A stretch of 64,000 nucleotides of DNA from Paracoccaceae bacterium (GTDB taxonomy: Bacteria > Pseudomonadota > Alphaproteobacteria > Rhodobacterales > Rhodobacteraceae), in the NCBI GenBank assembly GCA_014762635.1, contig JABURR010000042.1, positions 1 through 64,000 of the forward strand. Reading direction: 5' to 3'. A model generated the notes under the pieces. The model had not been told where the DNA came from. It ran no database searches and saw nothing but the letters and a program-made list of their open reading frames with translations. Made by a program: the position numbers and the translations under genes. The stretch's first letter is position 1. Each line of letters opens with the position of its first letter. Shown here piece after piece: positions 31,123-39,354 of this stretch.

Positions 31123-32024
31123 CCACGATATCGGCGGAAGAGGCATTTCAGGCCTATGAGGCGGTTCGCCACCGCCTGCCAGATGTCACGCAGACAGATC
31201 AGACGTATCGCGATGCAGCAACGCTGGAAGACCTTGCCGATGAGTTCGACGTCTTTCTGCTGGATGCGTTCGGGGTTCTCAACATCGGGGAAACCGCGAT
31301 CCCCGACACCCCCGAAAGGGTCAGGAACCTGAAAGCGGCAGGCAAGCGCGTCCTCGTCGTCTCGAACGCGGCAGGGTTTCCCCATGCATCCTTGATGGAG
31401 AAATATACCCGGCTGGGCTATGACTTCGCGCCCGAGGACGTCATCACAAGCCGCGCAACCCTGCTGGAGGGACTGGAGACGCGCCGTGGTCTGCACTGGG
31501 GGCTGATGGCAACGCGCAGCACCGGCCTTCGCGACCTGGAGGGCCTGAACCTGACCTATCTTGAAGAAGATCCGGCGCCCTATGCGGCCGTTGACGGATT
31601 CCTGATGATCGGCTCCGCAGCCTGGACCGAAAAACGCCAGGCCTTGCTGGAAGACGCGCTGAAAGAGCGCCCTCGCCCGGTGCTGGTCGGCAATCCCGAC
31701 ATCGTCGCGCCGCGCGAAAAAGGGTTCTCGACCGAGCCCGGTCATTTTGCGCACCGACTGGCCGACCGCACCGGGGCCGCGCCAGAGTTCTTCGGCAAAC
31801 CCTTCAACAACATCTTCGACCTTGCCTTCAAACGGCTGGGTCCGGTTGAAAAATCGCGGGTTGTGATGGTCGGTGACAGCTTGCACACCGACATTCTGGG
31901 CGCACGCTCCGCCGGGGTCGCCTCGGCCCTTATCTCGGGCTACGGGTTCTTCGCGGGCCAGGATGTGGCGGCGGCAATCTCAAGGGCCGGGATCGTGCCC
32001 GACTTCGTGGTGGGCCGACCATGA
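31119..32024 (+). CDS. HAD-superfamily class IIA hydrolase
   Basis: A 301-residue HAD-type phosphatase of the class IIA (NagD-like) branch. The nucleophile motif is FLLDAFGVLNIG (D-A-F-G), the second motif VSNAAG and the final acidic motif GDSLHTDILGA. The start is a TTG at 31119 that overlaps the permease stop (TTGA); the eleven codons before it lie within the permease gene. A position right after a phosphorus-compound importer suggests it removes phosphate from the imported molecule, but its substrate is not known. Confidence 0.86.
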   Translation: MTTISAEEAFQAYEAVRHRLPDVTQTDQTYRDAATLEDLADEFDVFLLDAFGVLNIGETAIPDTPERVRNLKAAGKRVLVVSNAAGFPHASLMEKYTRLGYDFAPEDVITSRATLLEGLETRRGLHWGLMATRSTGLRDLEGLNLTYLEEDPAPYAAVDGFLMIGSAAWTEKRQALLEDALKERPRPVLVGNPDIVAPREKGFSTEPGHFAHRLADRTGAAPEFFGKPFNNIFDLAFKRLGPVEKSRVVMVGDSLHTDILGARSAGVASALISGYGFFAGQDVAAAISRAGIVPDFVVGRP

Positions 32025-32671
32025 GTGCGCGGATCGTCTTTGATCTGGATGGAACGCTGATCGACAGCGCCCCAGACATTCAGGCCATCGCCAACGTGGC
32101 CCTGAAAAGCGTCGACGCGGTGCCCATCACCCTGCAAGAGACTCACAGCTTCATCGGCGAAGGCATCAGCATTTTCGTTGCCAAGATGCGCGCGGCGCGC
32201 GGCATCCCCGACAGCGAGCAGGCTCAATTGCTGGATCAGGTCGTCGCGCTCTATGACGACGCGGTAACTCTGACCGTGCCCTATCCGGGCGTTCTGGATG
32301 CGCTGGATACGCTGGCCCGCCGTCACCGGCTTGGTATCTGCACCAACAAGCTCCACCGTCCTTGCCTGGCCGTATTGAAGCACCTGGGAATTGGCGACTA
32401 TTTCGGCACGGTCTGGGGCGGCGACAACCGATTTGGCCCGAAACCCAACCCGGCACCCTTGCAAGCCGCCTTTGACGAGCTTGGCGACGGGCCATGCATC
32501 TACATTGGTGACAGCGAGGTCGATGCGGAAACCGCCAGACGGGCTTCGGTTCCTTTCTTCCTGTTCACCGAAGGCTACAGGAAGAAACCCGTAGGAGATA
32601 TCCATCACGACGTCAGCTTCAGCGATTTCGACAGCTTGCCCGATCTGGTCGAAACCCAGCTTGGCAGATGA
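32021..32671 (+). CDS. HAD hydrolase, phosphoglycolate-phosphatase-like
   Basis: A 216-residue class IA HAD hydrolase. Motif 1 is VFDLDGTLIDSAPDI with the nucleophile Asp and DxDGT, followed by a helical cap domain, a Thr in CTNKLH and GDSEVDAETAR as motif 4. Gph of glycolate metabolism is the closest family, but the operon position suggests a phosphatase specific for the imported compound or a product of it. It overlaps the previous HAD gene by four bases, and is the last gene of the unit. Confidence 0.85.
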   Translation: MSARIVFDLDGTLIDSAPDIQAIANVALKSVDAVPITLQETHSFIGEGISIFVAKMRAARGIPDSEQAQLLDQVVALYDDAVTLTVPYPGVLDALDTLARRHRLGICTNKLHRPCLAVLKHLGIGDYFGTVWGGDNRFGPKPNPAPLQAAFDELGDGPCIYIGDSEVDAETARRASVPFFLFTEGYRKKPVGDIHHDVSFSDFDSLPDLVETQLGR

Positions 32672-32726
32672 AAATGCAGAGATCTCTCTCACCATCACCG
32701 GCCTGACATACCCGTCCGGTTCTCGG

Positions 32727-32812
32727 CTGGCCTGATGACCGGCATCAGGCCAGGAGATGCCCCGGTCTTCGTGCTGACTGGCTTGGTCAGAGGCCCCTGC
32801 CCGTTCCGGGCA
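32727..32812 (+). promoter_or_regulatory. three stem-loops between the HAD gene and Na/Pi carrier
   Basis: The first stem is a perfect 11-bp hairpin (CTGGCCTGATG / CATCAGGCCAG, loop ACCGG, 32727-32753). It is followed by CTGAC/GTCAG (32774-32790) and TGCCCG/CGGGCA (32798-32812). There is no U-tract, so this is not a classic terminator. It could be a processing or read-through control site, or a leader of the carrier gene. Confidence 0.6.
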
Positions 32813-32850
32813 TCAAGAAATGAACAGCCTCCAAAGGGCATCTTAAAGCG

Positions 32851-34509
32851 ATGGACAGCTCCCCGATTGCAATCCTGTTGAACATGGCCGCGGCTGCGGC
32901 GCTTCTGATCTGGGCGGTACGCCTGGTCCGAACCGGCTTCGAGCGCGCATTCGGCAGCCAGCTGCGACGTTGGCTGCGGCGATCCACGTCAAACCGTGTC
33001 GCAGCCGCCGCAACCGGGACCGCAGCGGCCATCCTGATGCAAAGTTCCACTGCGGTGGCGATGCTGCTGGCCGGTTTCATGACGGTCGGCGCGATCGGCG
33101 GAGTGGCGGGCCTCGCAATCATACTGGGGGCGGATCTTGGCTCTGCCATCGTGGTGCAGATCCTAAATTCCCGGGTCGCGTTTCTCACCCCGCTCCTGAT
33201 GCTTGCCGGGGTCGTGTTCTTCCTGCGCAGCTCGCGCCGTAGCCTGCGCCAGATTGGCCGTATCCTGATCGGCCTGGCCCTGATTTTCATTTCGCTCGAC
33301 CTGATCCGCGAGGCAAGCGAACCGCTCTCGACCAGCAGCGCCGCACAATCTGCCATGGCCTATCTCGCGAGAGATGCAATATCGGCCTTTGCCCTCGCCG
33401 CGGTCTTTGCCTGGGTGGTGCATTCAAGCGTGGCCGCGGTTCTGCTCTTTGCGACGCTCGCCCAACAGGGCATCCTGCCCATCGAAGCGGCCTTTGCAAT
33501 GGTACTGGGCGCAAACCTGGGAGGGGCCCTGATCGCTGTTTTCCTGACGCTCCAGGCGGCTGCCGGGGTGCGGCGCGTGATATGGACCAACCTCGTCCTC
33601 CGGGGCGGAAGTGCGGCATTGGTGCTGGTTCTTCTGAACCTTTTTGGCGTCCCGGACTGGCTTCCGGGATCTTCGCCCGCATACCAGGCTCTCAATGTCC
33701 ACCTGCTCTTCAACCTGGCGCTTCTTGTGGTCGCGCTGCCGTTTGTCGGCCCGCTCATGCGGGCGGCCAGGTGGTTTGTGCCCGATCCAACCGGCGAGGC
33801 CTTGGAGGGCCTGACACGTTCCGCTCTCGATCTGACGGTCCAGAACCAGCCCCGGCGGGCCTTCGCCTGTGCGCAGCGCGAACTCGTGGAAATGGGGAAC
33901 CGGATCGAGGTCATGCTGCGGGAAGCCATCGGCCTGTTTGAAAAGTACGACGATGGGGTCGCCAAGCGGCTCAAGGCCGAAATGCAGGAAGTTGCGCGCA
34001 TGTCCCTGGACCTGCGCGTCTACCTTGCCGGGGTGAAAAGCAATGATCCCGACGAGGACACAGGAACCCGCGCCTTCGACCTATCAGGAGTTGCGGTGAA
34101 CCTCGAGGCCGGTGCCGACATGATCGCGCGAAAGATGTCCGAGCTTGCCCGCCGGAAGAACGTGGACAAACTGAATTTCTCGAGTGATGGCTGGCGGGAA
34201 CTTTCGGACTTCCATGATGTCGTGCTTCGGAATGTCCAGCATGGGATCACCGTTCTGATGTCGGAAGATGTCGGGCTTGCCCGCGAATTGGTGGAGCAGA
34301 AGGAAAAGGTGCGTGAAATTGAGCAGACGCTTGAACGCAAGCACCTGAAACGGCTTCGTCAGGGTTTGTCCGAGTCGATCGAGACCAGCGCCATCCACCT
34401 TGATTTCCTGCGCGCGCTGAAGATGCTTAACACGTCTTTCGCGATGATCGCCTACCCACTCCTTCAGGAGCATGGAGAACTTCTCGAAAGCAGGCTGGCA
34501 AGCGCCTGA
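32851..34509 (+). CDS. Na/Pi cotransporter-family protein with PhoU-like tail
   Basis: A 552-residue protein with eight or more hydrophobic segments in the first 310 residues (for example LNMAAAAALLIWAVRLV and ATGTAAAILMQSSTAVAMLLAGF with the QSS motif typical of Na/Pi carriers), then a cytosolic helical region like PhoU from about residue 330. E. coli YjbB of this family exports phosphate, so an efflux role is reasonable. Its position downstream of a phosphatase-bearing importer suggests relief of excess phosphate, an inference. The start is the ATG at 32851. Confidence 0.87.
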   Translation: MDSSPIAILLNMAAAAALLIWAVRLVRTGFERAFGSQLRRWLRRSTSNRVAAAATGTAAAILMQSSTAVAMLLAGFMTVGAIGGVAGLAIILGADLGSAIVVQILNSRVAFLTPLLMLAGVVFFLRSSRRSLRQIGRILIGLALIFISLDLIREASEPLSTSSAAQSAMAYLARDAISAFALAAVFAWVVHSSVAAVLLFATLAQQGILPIEAAFAMVLGANLGGALIAVFLTLQAAAGVRRVIWTNLVLRGGSAALVLVLLNLFGVPDWLPGSSPAYQALNVHLLFNLALLVVALPFVGPLMRAARWFVPDPTGEALEGLTRSALDLTVQNQPRRAFACAQRELVEMGNRIEVMLREAIGLFEKYDDGVAKRLKAEMQEVARMSLDLRVYLAGVKSNDPDEDTGTRAFDLSGVAVNLEAGADMIARKMSELARRKNVDKLNFSSDGWRELSDFHDVVLRNVQHGITVLMSEDVGLARELVEQKEKVREIEQTLERKHLKRLRQGLSESIETSAIHLDFLRALKMLNTSFAMIAYPLLQEHGELLESRLASA

Positions 34510-34588
34510 TGGGGTGATGCCTGTGACGCGGAACCCGCCTGCTGTGTCACATCCAGGCAGTGACGGCCGCAACCTGGGCGGCAAAAGC

Positions 34589-35338
34589 TCAGACGACCTC
34601 GATACCGGACCTCCGAAACTGGTCGATTTGCGCCGTGGTCGCCCCCCGGCTGGTCACCAGCGTATTGATCCCTGCCACATCCCAGGACCGGACCCGACTG
34701 GTCGCGCCCAGCTTGGTATGATCCGCCAGAACCACCGAACGCACGGCCTGCGACGCCATGGCGAGCGAGACTTCGGCCTCCTGAAGATCGTAGAAAAATG
34801 CGCCCTTCTCAGGGTGCACGGCGACTGGAGCGGAAAAGCAGAGCTCGACCTCGAAGCGTCGGATTTCCGACAAGGTAAGCTCACCCACAGTGGCGGGCAC
34901 ATCTGCAGCCATCCGCCCCCCCAGCAAGACAACCTCCATTTCGGCGGCTTGTAGTGTCGTGGCAATGTCCAGTGAATTGGTGATCACCGAGACTCCGGGC
35001 ACCTTCACAAGCTCTCGGGCGAAAACTGCCGTGGTCGATCCGGCATCCACCATGATCGTCTGACCGGGCTGGATCATTCCGACAGCTTTCTTCGCGATTT
35101 CTGACTTCGCCCGGATCTGCGTTGTCATGCGCTGGCGGAACGGATCCTCGGAGCGAGCCTCGGGCAGGACAGCACCACCGTGCACCCGAGCAACCTTGCC
35201 GATTTCCTCCAGGTCAAGCAGGTCACGGCGGACAGTCTCGCGCGAAACCCCCAGCATCTCGGCCAGGTCGTTGGCGCTGACCTGCTGATTGGCGGCCAAC
35301 ATGGACAAGATCCGCTGGTGACGCTCCTTTGCCCACAT
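34589..35338 (-). CDS. DeoR-family regulator of the Fbp/Afu-type transporter operon
   Basis: A 249-residue DeoR/GlpR-type regulator. The HTH is at about residues 5-57 (WAKERHQRILSMLAANQQVSANDLAEMLG is the start, then SRETVRRDLLDLEE), and the ligand domain has IMVDAGSTTAVFARELV. It is the last gene of the minus-strand ABC operon; its ATG at 35338 touches the permease stop, and a GTG at 35341 would give a four-base overlap. DeoR proteins usually sense phosphorylated sugars, which fits a transporter of such compounds. A perfect dyad at 39287 is a possible target. Confidence 0.88.
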   Translation of the reverse strand: MWAKERHQRILSMLAANQQVSANDLAEMLGVSRETVRRDLLDLEEIGKVARVHGGAVLPEARSEDPFRQRMTTQIRAKSEIAKKAVGMIQPGQTIMVDAGSTTAVFARELVKVPGVSVITNSLDIATTLQAAEMEVVLLGGRMAADVPATVGELTLSEIRRFEVELCFSAPVAVHPEKGAFFYDLQEAEVSLAMASQAVRSVVLADHTKLGATSRVRSWDVAGINTLVTSRGATTAQIDQFRRSGIEVV

Positions 35339-37023
35339 CACGCTTCCCCCTTTGCCCTGGTGCGCCGCCCCATCAGCGCCAGCGTGACCTTCATGAACAA
35401 CACCGCCACACAGACCACCGCCATGACGCAGGTCGAAAACGCAGCGGCCTGCGACGTCAGCCCGGCATCGTCGAGCCGCATGATTGTCACGGCGGCGACA
35501 CTCAGGTCGGGCGTTGTCAGGAAAACCACTGCCGAGAGCGTGACCATGGAGCGCATGAAAAGGAAGAAAAAGACGGAAACCAGCATCGGCGCGATGAAAG
35601 GCGCGACGACGTCCCGCGCGGAACGCGCCAGCCCTGCGCCAAGGCTTCCGGCGGCCTCTTCAAGCGCCTGTGGCAACTGTCGGAAGCCGGTCATTACGGT
35701 CAGGAAACCTTGCGTATGGTAGTGGTAGAAGTTGACAATGGCGATCAGCGCCGCGCTGCCATAGAGCAGGTACAGCGGCGTGGCCGTGGAATTGAACGTC
35801 AGGATATAGGCCAACCCGAGGACCATACCGGGCACAGCAGCCGGCATTGCCGCAAGAATCTGTATCGGTTGAGCGACAGCCGGCGGCAGACGACGTAGCC
35901 CCAATGCAAGCAGGAACACCGCTAGGGTCCCGCCCGCCGCAGCCGCAAGCGATATGACGATCGTCATCCATAGAGAGGAATACCCCCCCGCCAACGTGAT
36001 ATCGTAATGCTTGGTCGACAGGGCCATGTTGTAGGGCCAAAGCTTGACAAAGCTGGCATAGACAACAATCCCGATAACCCCGACGATGCCCGCGCAGATC
36101 AGCAACGACAGCGACGCCATGCTCAGATCACGCAGCGGCGCAAAACTGGGACGGTAGGCCACCTGCCCTGTGGCCTGGCCCGCCCTTTGACGCTTCATCG
36201 CCTGCCGTTCGATTGTATAGGAAATGACCGTGGGCAGCAGCAGCATGATGCCGACCACTGCGCCCATGTTGAAATTTCTCTGACCAACGACCTGGCTGTA
36301 GATCTCTGTGGCCAGCACCGAATAGTCGCCACCAATCACCGCAGCGTTGCCAAAATCGGTGATCGTGACGGTAAAGCAGACGAATGCCGCATTCAGGATG
36401 CCAAAGCGCGCCGCGGGAATGGTCAGGTCCCGGAACTGCCGCCACGGTGAAGCCCCCATAACCTCGGCCGCCTCGTAGGTGCGCGCGTCCAGCAACACCA
36501 GTGCCGCACCGATGATCATCACGGCTTGTGGCAACGCATAAAGCGTATTGGCAATCAGCAGGCCCCAGAACCCATAGATCTCGATCTCGACCCCAAGGGC
36601 GCGGCTGACAACGCCGTTGCGCCCCAGCAGGAAGATCAGCCCAAGTGCCTGAACCAGTGATGGCGCCAACAGTGGCAGCACGATCACGCTCCGGATGATC
36701 CACTTGCCCGGGAAGGCGCAGCGATAGAGACCATGCGCAATGACAAAGCCCAGCAGGACACTCAGTGCAGTGGTTGCGCCCCCCATGATCAGTGAGTGCC
36801 GCGTGGCCCGCCAGAAACCGGACGACCCAAGGACTTCGGCATAATTCCCCAGCCCGTAGCTTTCCCCTACCGTGATGGAGCGCAGGAACACGATCGCCAT
36901 CGGGTACGCAAAGAACAGGATCAGCCCGATCAGGGGCAATCCGACACAGGCCAGGGTCAAAAGTCGATCCGCGTCCAGGCCTCCGCGGGCCTCATCGCGC
37001 GTGTTCTGATCCGCGACACTCAT
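35338..37023 (-). CDS. fused two-domain ABC permease, Fbp/Afu/AEP type
   Basis: A 561-residue permease with two permease domains in one chain, the arrangement of FbpB/AfuB and of some aminoethylphosphonate carriers. About twelve hydrophobic segments are visible. One EAA-type loop is near AAEVMGASPWRQFRDL in the first half and another near ALEEAAGSLGAGLARSARD in the second. The start is the ATG at 37023, overlapping the ATPase stop; the longer frame upstream is inside the ATPase gene. The substrate is not readable from sequence; it is iron, hexose phosphate or 2-aminoethylphosphonate in known relatives. Confidence 0.86.
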   Translation of the reverse strand: MSVADQNTRDEARGGLDADRLLTLACVGLPLIGLILFFAYPMAIVFLRSITVGESYGLGNYAEVLGSSGFWRATRHSLIMGGATTALSVLLGFVIAHGLYRCAFPGKWIIRSVIVLPLLAPSLVQALGLIFLLGRNGVVSRALGVEIEIYGFWGLLIANTLYALPQAVMIIGAALVLLDARTYEAAEVMGASPWRQFRDLTIPAARFGILNAAFVCFTVTITDFGNAAVIGGDYSVLATEIYSQVVGQRNFNMGAVVGIMLLLPTVISYTIERQAMKRQRAGQATGQVAYRPSFAPLRDLSMASLSLLICAGIVGVIGIVVYASFVKLWPYNMALSTKHYDITLAGGYSSLWMTIVISLAAAAGGTLAVFLLALGLRRLPPAVAQPIQILAAMPAAVPGMVLGLAYILTFNSTATPLYLLYGSAALIAIVNFYHYHTQGFLTVMTGFRQLPQALEEAAGSLGAGLARSARDVVAPFIAPMLVSVFFFLFMRSMVTLSAVVFLTTPDLSVAAVTIMRLDDAGLTSQAAAFSTCVMAVVCVAVLFMKVTLALMGRRTRAKGEA

Positions 37024-38054
37024 GCCGGGCTTGTCGCGTGTTGGGCCGCATCGTCGATGACCCAAGTGCAGGCGTGCGGTTGGATGTTCAGGCTCACGCG
37101 GGTGCCCTCTTGGCAAGGGTTCGCGCCGTGGGTTTCCACCAGAAGCGGCCCGCCCGGAGTGTCTACCTCCAGCCGCCGCAGGTTTCCCAGAAAGCTGATA
37201 CTGCGCACCGAGGACATGCCATCTTCGTCCGGCGTCACCCCGATCTGTTCGGGCCGGATACAGGCAAGATACGCCGATTCTGACGAAGGCCGGGTCGCCA
37301 GCAGGTCTGGATAGTGCCGCTCGACCTGTTCGGCAGACAGCAGATTGCTGATCCCCATGAACTCGGCGACAAAACGTGTGGCCGGACGATGATACAGCTC
37401 TTCTGGCGTACCCGCTTGTACGACGACGCCGTGATTCATGCAGATGATCTTGTCCGCAAGGGCCAGGGCCTCTTCCTGATCGTGGGTCACCATCAGCGTC
37501 GGAATGCCCAAGGAGCGCTGCACCTGCCGGATCTCGTCGCGCAATTCGGCGCGGACCTTGGCGTCCAGCGCCGAAAGCGGTTCATCCAACAGCAAGACTC
37601 GCGGATCAACGGCAATCGCCCGCGCCAGGGCGATCCGTTGCTGTTGCCCACCAGACAGTTGACCAGGAAAATTGTCGGCCAGATGTGGCAATTTCACCAG
37701 CGCCAGAAGATCCGTAACCCGCGCATTGATTTCCTCGTTCGGCGCGCCACGTATCTTCAGCCCATAGCCGATGTTTTCGGCAATCGTCATGTTCGGAAAC
37801 AGCGAATAGGACTGAAAGACGATGCCGAAGCCGCGCTTGCGTGCGGGCAGGTCAGACAGCGGCGACCCCTCCAGGGAAATTTCTCCTCCATCCAGATCCG
37901 TCAAACCGGCGATGAGCCGAAGCAGCGTCGTCTTTCCGCATCCTGACGGTCCAAGCAGGCAAACGAATTCACCCTTCTCGATCTCGATCGACACCCGGTC
38001 GAGCGCGGTAAAGTTGCCATAGGTCTTTGTGGCATCGCAGACGGTCAGATACAT
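37020..38054 (-). CDS. ABC ATPase, Fbp/Afu/AEP type
   Basis: A 344-residue ATPase. Walker A is GPSGCGKTTLLRLIAG, the signature LSGGQQQRIALARAI, Walker B LLLDEPLSALDAKV and the H-loop MVTHDQEEA. A C-terminal TOBE domain (about residues 245-340) follows, as in ferric, polyamine and phosphonate carriers. The gene overlaps the permease by four bases (ATGA). A stem-loop and a gap of about 85 bp separate it from the binding-protein gene, which precedes it. Confidence 0.9.
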   Translation of the reverse strand: MYLTVCDATKTYGNFTALDRVSIEIEKGEFVCLLGPSGCGKTTLLRLIAGLTDLDGGEISLEGSPLSDLPARKRGFGIVFQSYSLFPNMTIAENIGYGLKIRGAPNEEINARVTDLLALVKLPHLADNFPGQLSGGQQQRIALARAIAVDPRVLLLDEPLSALDAKVRAELRDEIRQVQRSLGIPTLMVTHDQEEALALADKIICMNHGVVVQAGTPEELYHRPATRFVAEFMGISNLLSAEQVERHYPDLLATRPSSESAYLACIRPEQIGVTPDEDGMSSVRSISFLGNLRRLEVDTPGGPLLVETHGANPCQEGTRVSLNIQPHACTWVIDDAAQHATSPA

Positions 38055-38107
38055 AGAGGTCGTGCCTTTCCTGGCGCACAGGCGGCCTGCGACCAGCCTG
38101 CAAAGTA

Positions 38108-38131
38108 GCGGGGCGACCCGGGCCGCCCCGC
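38108..38131 (-). promoter_or_regulatory. intercistronic stem-loop after the Fbp/Afu-type binding protein
   Basis: Arms GCGGGGCG and CGCCCCGC (8 bp, loop of 8) lie between the binding-protein stop and the ATPase start on the minus strand. This is the same architecture as in the PhnD-type operon and may serve differential expression. Confidence 0.65.
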
Positions 38132-38139
38132 GCTCTGGC

Positions 38140-39147
38140 TCAACGCCCGAACCGCTCTCTCCATTCCGCTTTGACAGCGGTCTGATCGGTCGCGGCCCTT
38201 ATGAAATCCACGTCCGCAAGAACAGTCGAGATGTCGGCAGGCAGGCCGGCGGCCTCTGCGACCTCCGAGGCGTCAACGCCCGGCACGGTGATCAATGCCT
38301 TGTACTGCTGGTACAGGCCGATTGCCTCATCGGACATCGTCCAGTCAAGGAAAGCCCTTGCCGCCGCCTTGTTGTCCGAGCTTGCCATCAGGCCTGACGC
38401 CTCGAGCTCGTAGCCCACACCGCCTTCGGGAAAGACCATGGCCAGCGGATAGCCTTCTTCAATCGACTGCATCGCGGTAAAGGCCAGAGAGATGCCGACC
38501 GTGAATTCGCCCACGCGCGCGGCTTTGCACGGCTTCGAGCCAGACGACGTGTATTGCGCCATGTTCGGATCCACGGCCTCAAGCTGAGCCCAACCGGCCT
38601 CTTCACCCATGCTTTGCAGCACGGCGTTCACATGCAGATACCCGGTGCCGGACGAGTTCGGGTCAGGCATCACCACTTCGCCTTCAAAGGCCGGGTTTTC
38701 GAGATCGGACCAGCTGGACGGCATCGGGAGGCCCTTTTCTTCCAGCCGTGCAGTATTCACGCAAAAGGCGCCCATGTAGCCAATGGGCGCGAACCACTTG
38801 CCATCTTCGGCGCGGAACGTGTCGGGCAGCACATCGACGCCCTTGGCCGCGTAGGGCTCCAGCATCTCGAGGATCTGCGGATCCATCATGGCGCTGACCG
38901 CCCAGCCCCAGATCACGTCCGCCTGCGGGTTCCCTGCCTCTGCCAGTAGCCGCGCGCCCAGCTTTCCGGTGGAAAGCCGCAGCACATTGATCTTCGTATC
39001 GGGCATGGCCGCCTGTGCCGCCTCGACATAGGCGGCGATCTCTTCTTCCTCGAGCGCGGTGTACACGGTCAACTCATCCGCCAGTGCAGGCGCCGCAAGA
39101 CCGAGAACTGCCACCGATAGCGCGGTGGTCTGAATCCAGGTTTTCAT
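38140..39147 (-). CDS. FbpA/AfuA-like ABC substrate-binding protein
   Basis: A 335-residue periplasmic binding protein, signal peptide ending at LAAPALA-DE, about residue 23. The mature sequence starts ELTVYTALEEEEIAAYVEA, typical of the ferric/hexose-phosphate/aminoethylphosphonate binding group. The ligand-binding tyrosine pair that marks a true ferric-binding FbpA is not obvious, so an organophosphate ligand is favoured. The start is the ATG at 39147 with AAGGAG at six bases; a second ATG at 39153 has no room for it. It is the first gene of the minus-strand operon. Confidence 0.86.
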   Translation of the reverse strand: MKTWIQTTALSVAVLGLAAPALADELTVYTALEEEEIAAYVEAAQAAMPDTKINVLRLSTGKLGARLLAEAGNPQADVIWGWAVSAMMDPQILEMLEPYAAKGVDVLPDTFRAEDGKWFAPIGYMGAFCVNTARLEEKGLPMPSSWSDLENPAFEGEVVMPDPNSSGTGYLHVNAVLQSMGEEAGWAQLEAVDPNMAQYTSSGSKPCKAARVGEFTVGISLAFTAMQSIEEGYPLAMVFPEGGVGYELEASGLMASSDNKAAARAFLDWTMSDEAIGLYQQYKALITVPGVDASEVAEAAGLPADISTVLADVDFIRAATDQTAVKAEWRERFGR

Positions 39148-39286
39148 GGTCATCTCCTTGTTGGTCCACATCTGTTTGGCCCGGACCTGTATCCGGATGG
39201 CTGCGAGCCCTTGCAAAGACCCGTTCTGATTGCCCCACCCGTCTTTCGGTATTGGGGTTAATTGTGTAGTCTTGCGCTTTTGTGGC

Positions 39287-39300
39287 ATTTGTCTACAAAT
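39287..39300. promoter_or_regulatory. perfect dyad in a divergent promoter, possible DeoR operator
   Basis: ATTTGT-CT-ACAAAT, two perfect 6-bp arms, lies between the binding-protein gene (start 39147, minus) and the IMPase-family gene (start 39355, plus). One site could control both directions. The regulator encoded at the end of the minus operon is the natural candidate. Confidence 0.45.
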
Positions 39301-39354
39301 AAATTTCCAAACGGACGTGCACAGCCCGCCGGATCCCGCATTTGAGGAAATTTC

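Noticed and set aside
37020-39147. Ferric-iron importer reading of the Fbp/Afu-type operon
   Set aside because: The family also contains hexose-phosphate and aminoethylphosphonate carriers; the DeoR regulator and divergent phosphatase favour a phosphorylated substrate, and the FbpA iron tyrosine pair is not evident.
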